Source: an uncultured Anaerovibrio sp. (GTDB taxonomy: Bacteria; Bacillota; Negativicutes; Selenomonadales; Selenomonadaceae). From it: a stretch of DNA of 9,075 nucleotides. The notes under the pieces were generated by a model. That model saw only the letters and a list, made by a program, of their open reading frames with translations. It ran no database searches and had not been told where the DNA came from. The first letter of the stretch is position 1; each line of letters opens with the position of its first letter. Below, piece after piece: positions 5,269 to 9,075 of this stretch. The stretch is taken from contig CACZYN010000062.1 of the NCBI GenBank assembly GCA_902785445.1, forward strand, positions 1-9,075, written 5' to 3'. The translations under genes were made by a program, and so were the position numbers.

Positions 5269-6669
5269 TCATTCACCTCGCAGATACGCTTTGACATCTT
5301 CCTCAATTGGGTCGTAAAGATCTGGCTTTACGCCAATATATTTGCAGGCCTCATACAATACCGGCACTACATTTTTATGGATACCTACGCAGTGATGGAT
5401 ATACGGCCCTTCCACCACCTTGGCCTCCAGCCGCTTGATGTTTTCCACCTCAATCCAGAGATAGGTACCCATACATTTTGGTCCCTCAACGCCCTTGGCG
5501 TTGCCCAACAGCATGGAGTATTCCCCATTGTCACCGTCAAACCGGCACAATGTAATATCGCCGTGACGGGCTTCAGCCGTAAGGGAGCCTGGATGGTCAA
5601 AGGCTAACGGATAGGTCAACTGCGCCTTTTCCTTGGCAATGGAAATTGGCCAAGGTCCACAGTGCTGCAACAATTCCCCATTAGGTATATCCGGATGGCG
5701 AATGGTCCAGTCTGCAAAGAAGGACCGGGTCTCCCCCATGCCGGCAGCCTCCACCAGGAGAGCCGAAATGGCACCATGGATATCCGTTTCGCACACCACC
5801 GGAATCCCTTCATCATTTAAGAGAGCATTGGCGGCACATGGCATAATCCCCAGCTCCGACTGAAGAGCATTCCAGCACTGAATAGCCGCGGCATTGCAGC
5901 CATATTTCTTGATGAGGTTGGACATGCCCACCTTTAAGGCAGCCACATTAACCAGCTCATCATCTTTAATCTTTATTTCCATATTCTGCCGGCAGTAATC
6001 CACTACCTTCTGTACTTCGGTACCTTCCTCCTTGGCGGCCTTTACGGCATCCATCAATTCCGGCATTGGAATCGGTGACAGCTGAATATTGAATTTCTCC
6101 AACAACTCCCCTTCGTTGCACATGGTAGTCCAAAAATCGTATGGACGAGGTGCAATCTGGAGAATACGGATATTTTTAAAGGTCTTGACGATATTGCATA
6201 CCGCCAGGAAATCCTTGATGCCCCGTTCAAATACCGGGTCACTTAACCGGCAGTTGGTCATGTAGGTAAATGGCACCTGGAACCGGCGCAAAACCTTACC
6301 GGTGGCAAACAAGCCGCACTGGGTATCCCGCAAACGGACACCATTTGGCTCCGGACGCTCATCCAATGGTCCCCACAGCAAAACCGGAACTCCCATATCC
6401 TTGGCTAACCGTCCGCAAAGATACTCTGTTCCGAAATTACAATGAGGCAAAAATAATCCGTCGATGTTTTCCCGCTTGAATTTCTCCACAATCTTCAACC
6501 GGTCGTTCTCATCGTACAACAAACCTTCCTCGTTGATATCGTCAATGTCAACGAATTCAATCCCCAGTTCCTCCAAGCGCTGGCGAGTCAATCCCCGATA
6601 TTTGACTGCATCTGGTGCGCTGAAGATACTGCGGCGGGTAGGCGCATAGCCCAACTTGATTTTAACCAT
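5269..6669 (-). CDS. L-fucose/L-arabinose isomerase-like protein (sugar isomerase, COG2407 type)
   Basis: 466 residues, shorter than classical FucI (about 590) but normal for the FucI-like group. The N-terminal part begins LGYAPTRRSIFSAPDA and VDIDDINEEGLLYDE, wording typical of this group. The middle has FLPHCNFGTE and the C-terminal half carries probable metal ligands: E294 in CETDIHGA, D320 in FFADW, and a histidine in the HHCVGIHKN cluster (H425, H426 or H431). By analogy with FucI, Glu, Asp and His bind Mn2+ for aldose-ketose isomerisation through an enediol. It is cytoplasmic with no signal. As first gene of the operon, ahead of the transketolase and kinase, it would supply the ketose. 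The ATG at 6667-6669 has AGGGGG 7 nt upstream and a strong promoter about 60 nt away. The substrate is unknown; the isomerase role is inferred from family and context, and some relatives have never been assayed. Confidence 0.85.
   Translation of the reverse strand: MVKIKLGYAPTRRSIFSAPDAVKYRGLTRQRLEELGIEFVDIDDINEEGLLYDENDRLKIVEKFKRENIDGLFLPHCNFGTEYLCGRLAKDMGVPVLLWGPLDERPEPNGVRLRDTQCGLFATGKVLRRFQVPFTYMTNCRLSDPVFERGIKDFLAVCNIVKTFKNIRILQIAPRPYDFWTTMCNEGELLEKFNIQLSPIPMPELMDAVKAAKEEGTEVQKVVDYCRQNMEIKIKDDELVNVAALKVGMSNLIKKYGCNAAAIQCWNALQSELGIMPCAANALLNDEGIPVVCETDIHGAISALLVEAAGMGETRSFFADWTIRHPDIPNGELLQHCGPWPISIAKEKAQLTYPLAFDHPGSLTAEARHGDITLCRFDGDNGEYSMLLGNAKGVEGPKCMGTYLWIEVENIKRLEAKVVEGPYIHHCVGIHKNVVPVLYEACKYIGVKPDLYDPIEEDVKAYLRGE
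5274..5279 (-). promoter_or_regulatory. Ribosome binding site fixing the start of the transketolase N-terminal subunit
   Basis: GAGGTG on the minus strand, 6 nt before the ATG at 5265-5267, embedded in the last codons of the isomerase gene. Ribosomes ending at the TGA (5269-5271) are positioned to restart 1 nt later, suggesting coupling. Confidence 0.75.
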
Positions 6670-6732
6670 GTCATTTCCCCCTAAAATATATTTAATTTAT
6701 TTACACACACTTTACGTACTAATTCCATAACA

Positions 6733-6762
6733 ATTATAGCATTCGCCATATAAATTTTTCAA
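6733..6762 (-). promoter_or_regulatory. Strong sigma-70/sigma-A promoter of the sugar operon
   Basis: Minus strand: -35 TTGAAA (6762-6757), an 18-bp spacer, and a perfect -10 TATAAT (6738-6733) preceded by TGC, giving an extended -10. Transcription would start near 6726, leaving a leader of about 57 nt before the isomerase ATG. This is the best promoter in the window and fits the head of the operon. Confidence 0.8.
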
Positions 6763-6772
6763 TAAAAATTTA
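6751..6772. repeat. Perfect inverted repeat overlapping the operon promoter (candidate operator)
   Basis: TAAATTTTT (6751-6759) and AAAAATTTA (6764-6772) are perfect inverted arms around a 4-nt centre CAAT. The -35 box (6757-6762) lies inside it, so a dimeric regulator bound here would block RNA polymerase. The sequence is AT-rich and the region is AT-rich, so chance is not excluded, but the exact overlap with the promoter supports a role. No regulator gene is in the window. Confidence 0.55.
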
Positions 6773-6900
6773 GGTGATTTATGCTAATTTTTTATTACTT
6801 CAGGGTGTTTTGATGAGGTTTTGGGCAACTTTTCCTGTAAAATACGCCAAAACAAGAGTTATATGTGTCAACTATTGTCCTATCCCCCATACTCTTTACT

Positions 6901-6947
6901 AAAATTTTATATAAAATATTTTATAAAATTTTATAAGAACATTTTAT
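6901..6947. repeat. AT-rich block with direct repeats flanking a palindrome upstream of rqcH
   Basis: AAAATTTTAT occurs exactly at 6901-6910 and 6925-6934, flanking the perfect 14-bp palindrome ATAAAATATTTTAT (6911-6924). TTTTAT recurs four times, at 6905, 6919, 6929 and 6942. It could be an upstream promoter (UP-like) or DNA-bending element, or a regulator site. With almost no G or C in the block, low complexity may explain it. Confidence 0.4.
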
Positions 6948-6956
6948 ACGCTCAAT

Positions 6957-6986
6957 TTGACCTCAAGTCAGCTAAAATGGTATTCT
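6957..6986 (+). promoter_or_regulatory. rqcH: Probable rqcH promoter
   Basis: TTGACC (6957-6962) and TATTCT (6981-6986) are 18 bp apart. TGG before the -10 gives an extended -10 that may compensate for its two mismatches to TATAAT. The leader would be about 27 nt, with the ribosome binding site GGAGGT at 7005-7010. A TAAAAT at 6973 is an alternative -10 but lacks a spaced -35. Confidence 0.45.
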
Positions 6987-7019
6987 TAGAATGTATTTTT
7001 TTATGGAGGTAAATAATCC

Positions 7020-8771
7020 ATGAGTTTAGATGGTCTTTCTATGTATCCACTGGCCCGGGAACTGGACCGGGCCATCAGCGGCGGACGCATAGACAAAATA
7101 AATCAACCCAACAAACAATCGATAATTTTATCCATTCGACAGCCAGGGCAAAACCTGCTGGTGCATATTTCCATTAATCCACAAAACCCAGCAGTCCATA
7201 TTATTGACAAGGCACCAGACAATCCACCGGAGCCGCCCATGTTTTGTATGGTTCTCCGAAAGCACATTGAGACTGCCCGAATAGCCAGTGTCCAGCAACA
7301 TGGATTGGACCGCATTCTGGTAATCACCTTGGACGTCCTGGTCGCCGGCGGACAGATTGCCAGCAAGTCGCTGGTAATTGAGCTGATGGGAAAATACAGC
7401 AATATTATTTTGGTGCAAGATGGAACAATAATCGATGCCCTGCGCAAGGTAGGTACCAATTCCAGCCGTATTCGTACCGTACTGCCGGGAGATGAATACA
7501 TTCTTCCTCCGGCCCAGGATAAATTAAATATACTGTCCACCCCATTGACCGACATTATTGATACCATCAAAATGCAGGAAGAACAAAAACTATGCAAAGC
7601 TCTGCTGGCGGTCTGCTTAGGCTTTGGCCCAGTATCCGCCAAAGAGGTGGCTTTCGCTGCAGGGCTATCCGCCAACCAGCCGGTAAATGAATTGGATGAC
7701 AGGGATTATGCCTCCATAGAGGAAGCCCTGAAGGAAATGCAAACTGCCCTTACGGCACCGGATACCCCGGCCTGTCTGGTAATGGATCCAAACAGGAAGC
7801 TGTTGGCCACTGCCGCTTTTCCCTTGCATTATTACACCCAGGATACGGTGCTGACCTTTGCCACCATCAGTGAAATGCTGGCCAAGGCTGCTGATTTGTC
7901 CGGCAGTTATCAGTTGCCGGATCGGGACAGATTCAAAAAGCTGGTGAAAAATGAGCTGCACCGGGCCCAAAACAAGGTCATCAAGCTGGAGGAGGATATT
8001 GACGCTGCCGACAATGCGGAGGAATATCGGATAAAGGCCGATAATCTTATGACCTATCAATACCAGTTAAAGGACCGGGCCGATGCCCAGGTAACGGTAA
8101 TGAACATTTACAGCGAAACCGGGGAAAATATCAACATTGCTATGGACCAGCGACTGTCGGTCAGTGAAAATGTTCAGGCCTATTACAAGAAATACGACAA
8201 ACTGAAACGGGGCAAAGCCTTGCTGGAGGAACAGCTAAAAAAATGTCTGGATGATATTAAATATCTGGCTTCCATTGAAACCTCCCTGGAATCCTCCACC
8301 ACCAATGCGGAAATCAACGATATAAAAACAGAGCTTATCACCAATGGCATCCTGAAGGAAAATATGAAAAAGCATGCCTCCGTGAAGCAGTCCCAGCCCT
8401 TTAAGTTCACCGCCCCGGACGGTACCCAGATACTGGTGGGAAAAAACAATTATCAAAATGACCGGCTCACCTTCAAAATCAGCAATCCCGGTGATATTTG
8501 GCTTCACACCCAGGAAATCCCCGGTTCCCATGTTATCCTGCGCTGTGACGGAGAGGACCCTGCCGAGGAAACTCTGCTGCTGGCCTCTTATTTGGCCGTG
8601 CATTTCAGTCAGGCCTCTGGTTCTTCCAAGGTACCGGTGGATTACACCCGCTGCCGCTTCGTGAAGAAGCCTTCCGGAGCCAAGCCCGGCTTTGTAATTT
8701 TCACTAACCAAAGCACCCTCTATATCACCCCGGAGGAAGACAAGCTAAAAGCATTATTGGAACAGATTTAA
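7020..8771 (+). CDS. rqcH: RqcH, NFACT-family ribosome quality control protein
   Basis: 583 residues, normal for bacterial RqcH, long annotated as fibronectin-binding protein A. On stalled 50S subunits carrying peptidyl-tRNA, RqcH recruits alanyl-tRNA and adds C-terminal alanine tails that mark the product for degradation. The NFACT-N domain opens at once (MSLDGLSMYPLARELDRAISGGRIDKI) and continues with LRKHIE. The conserved Asp-Arg pair needed for alanine tailing is D97-R98 in GLDRIL, the same numbering as B. subtilis RqcH. ELMGKYSNIILVQ follows. The middle (about 300-435) is charged and helical, fitting the coiled-coil arms that reach across the subunit. The C-terminal NFACT-R domain (about 460-570) has ILVGKNNYQND, ISNPGDIWLHTQEIPGSHVIL and VDYTRCRFVKK. 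The start is fixed by GGAGGT at 7005-7010. It is transcribed away from the sugar operon and is an unrelated housekeeping gene. Confidence 0.95.
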   Translation: MSLDGLSMYPLARELDRAISGGRIDKINQPNKQSIILSIRQPGQNLLVHISINPQNPAVHIIDKAPDNPPEPPMFCMVLRKHIETARIASVQQHGLDRILVITLDVLVAGGQIASKSLVIELMGKYSNIILVQDGTIIDALRKVGTNSSRIRTVLPGDEYILPPAQDKLNILSTPLTDIIDTIKMQEEQKLCKALLAVCLGFGPVSAKEVAFAAGLSANQPVNELDDRDYASIEEALKEMQTALTAPDTPACLVMDPNRKLLATAAFPLHYYTQDTVLTFATISEMLAKAADLSGSYQLPDRDRFKKLVKNELHRAQNKVIKLEEDIDAADNAEEYRIKADNLMTYQYQLKDRADAQVTVMNIYSETGENINIAMDQRLSVSENVQAYYKKYDKLKRGKALLEEQLKKCLDDIKYLASIETSLESSTTNAEINDIKTELITNGILKENMKKHASVKQSQPFKFTAPDGTQILVGKNNYQNDRLTFKISNPGDIWLHTQEIPGSHVILRCDGEDPAEETLLLASYLAVHFSQASGSSKVPVDYTRCRFVKKPSGAKPGFVIFTNQSTLYITPEEDKLKALLEQI

Positions 8772-8781
8772 GCGAAAAAAA

Positions 8782-8795
8782 GTTGTACTAACAAC
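8782..8795. other. Small hairpin before the terminator
   Basis: GTTGT and ACAAC arms with a 4-nt ACTA loop, 10 nt after the rqcH stop codon. It is too weak to act alone and may simply sit ahead of the main terminator. Confidence 0.25.
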
Positions 8796-8796
8796 C

Positions 8797-8841
8797 AAAA
8801 AGGCCTTGCCAGAGGAAATATCCTTCGGCAAAGCCTTTTTT
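8797..8841. terminator. Bidirectional intrinsic terminator between rqcH and rarA
   Basis: AAAAAGGC and TTGCC (8797-8810) pair with GGCAA and GCCTTTTT (8827-8840), with a single internal mismatch (8805/8832). The hairpin is capped by AGGA and TCCT arms around an AATA loop. A T-run follows on the plus strand (8836-8841), and a matching run of five T follows on the minus strand, so it can end both rqcH and the convergent rarA transcript. Confidence 0.88.
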
Positions 8842-8853
8842 ATTATCTTTTGC

Positions 8854-9075
8854 TTATTTATACCGCTCCGGCCAGCACCACTGCAGATACTCCTTCAGGC
8901 GGGCTTCCCGGCCGTTATCGCTGGGATGATAATAGGTAACCTTCTTCATCCGGTCTGGCAGGTATTGCTGACGGACGAAATGCCCCGGGAAATCATGGGC
9001 ATATTTATAGCCCTCACCATGCCCCAGCTTGGCCGCCCCTTTATAATGGGCATCCCGCAAATGAGCCGGTACCCG
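8854..9075 (-). CDS. rarA: RarA (MgsA/WRIP1-type AAA+ replication-associated recombination protein), C-terminal 73 residues, partial
   Basis: Only the last 73 codons and the TAA stop (8854-8856) are in the window; the gene continues beyond 9075. The segment VPAHLRDAHYKGAAKLGHG, then YKYAHDFPGHFVRQQYLPD and YYHPSDNGREARLKEYL, matches the highly conserved C-terminal oligomerisation region of RarA, where HLRDAHY-GA-LGHG-GY-YPHDFPG--V-QQYLPD is characteristic. The ATPase domain lies outside the window. RarA acts at stalled replication forks as a tetramer on DNA ends. One small deviation is Ala in place of the usual Pro in YPHD. It converges on rqcH and shares its terminator. The reading frame stays open to the window edge, so no start should be assigned here. 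Confidence 0.92.
   Translation of the reverse strand, partial: RVPAHLRDAHYKGAAKLGHGEGYKYAHDFPGHFVRQQYLPDRMKKVTYYHPSDNGREARLKEYLQWCWPERYK

Larger units (their letters stand above)
6670..7019. other. Divergent intergenic region between the sugar operon and rqcH
   Basis: 350 nt with no convincing gene. From left: the isomerase ribosome binding site (6677-6682), an AT-rich leader, the minus-strand promoter with its inverted repeat (6733-6772), a stretch with a GTTTTGG/CCAAAAC inverted pair (6818-6824 and 6847-6853), a very AT-rich block with repeated TTTTAT words (6901-6947), and a plausible plus-strand promoter and GGAGGT (7005-7010) for rqcH. I see no RNA gene or known riboswitch core. Confidence 0.7.

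Noticed and set aside
5268..5306. Earlier ATG at 5306 for the transketolase N-terminal subunit.
   Set aside because: It would lie inside the isomerase gene with no good ribosome binding site; GAGGTG correctly precedes the ATG at 5267.
3524..6669. Sulfoquinovose sulfo-transketolase pathway, which also uses a split transketolase.
   Set aside because: That route has sulfosugar isomerases and no FGGY kinase, and no sulfoquinovosidase or sulfonate exporter is seen here.
6670..6732. Riboswitch or T-box in the operon leader.
   Set aside because: The leader is about 57 nt, very AT-rich, with no conserved aptamer core or terminator structure.
6821..7012. 63-residue open frame from a TTG in the intergenic region.
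   Set aside because: It translates the AT-rich promoter block, has no convincing ribosome binding site, and runs into the rqcH ribosome binding site.
7103..7675. 190-residue antisense frame within rqcH.
   Set aside because: Shadow of rqcH codon structure; no homology recognised and no ribosome binding site; the rqcH frame is unambiguous.
1..9075. CRISPR, defence, phage or transposon elements.
   Set aside because: No regularly spaced repeats, transposase, integrase, toxin or terminal inverted repeats are visible; all the genes fit sugar catabolism or housekeeping.

Overview
The window looks like a chromosomal segment of a Gram-positive-lineage (Firmicutes) anaerobe. RqcH/NFACT, lipoprotein-type binding proteins and strong AGGAGG ribosome binding sites all point that way. 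The wording of the RqcH protein suggests Negativicutes, but that is a guess from memory of the family. Nothing indicates phage, plasmid, insertion sequence or CRISPR.

Layout. Positions 1-6669 carry one long minus-strand operon, read from right to left: L-fucose-isomerase-like protein (5269-6669), split transketolase N-terminal half (4446-5267) and C-terminal half (3524-4453), glycerol-kinase-like FGGY kinase (2032-3522), RbsB-like substrate-binding lipoprotein (954-1949), DUF2291 lipoprotein (229-870) and the beginning of a sugar ABC-transporter ATPase (1-213, cut by the window edge). The permease presumably lies beyond position 1. Positions 6670-7019 are a divergent promoter region. It has a strong minus-strand promoter (TTGAAA, 18 bp, extended TATAAT) whose -35 box lies inside a perfect 9+4+9 inverted repeat, a good operator candidate. 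On the plus strand, rqcH (7020-8771) follows and ends at a bidirectional terminator (8797-8841). It converges on the 3' end of rarA (8854-9075, minus, cut by the window edge).

How the operon works (inference). An ABC importer of the ribose type brings in a pentose-like sugar; an isomerase makes the ketose; an FGGY kinase phosphorylates it; and a two-subunit transketolase moves a C2 unit to glyceraldehyde 3-phosphate. This is the gene logic of the described transketolative D-apiose route (apulose kinase AplK, apulose-4-phosphate transketolase AptA/AptB), which yields xylulose 5-phosphate and dihydroxyacetone phosphate. The kinase is clearly derived from glycerol kinase. It keeps the catalytic residues but has lost two glycerol-contact side chains, which fits a larger substrate carrying a glycerol-like branch. 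The substrate assignment is a hypothesis. The gene families are well supported.

The catabolic genes are packed with 1-nt gaps or an 8-nt overlap. The transporter genes are separated by short gaps that hold hairpins, probably setting a higher level of the binding protein than of the genes downstream.
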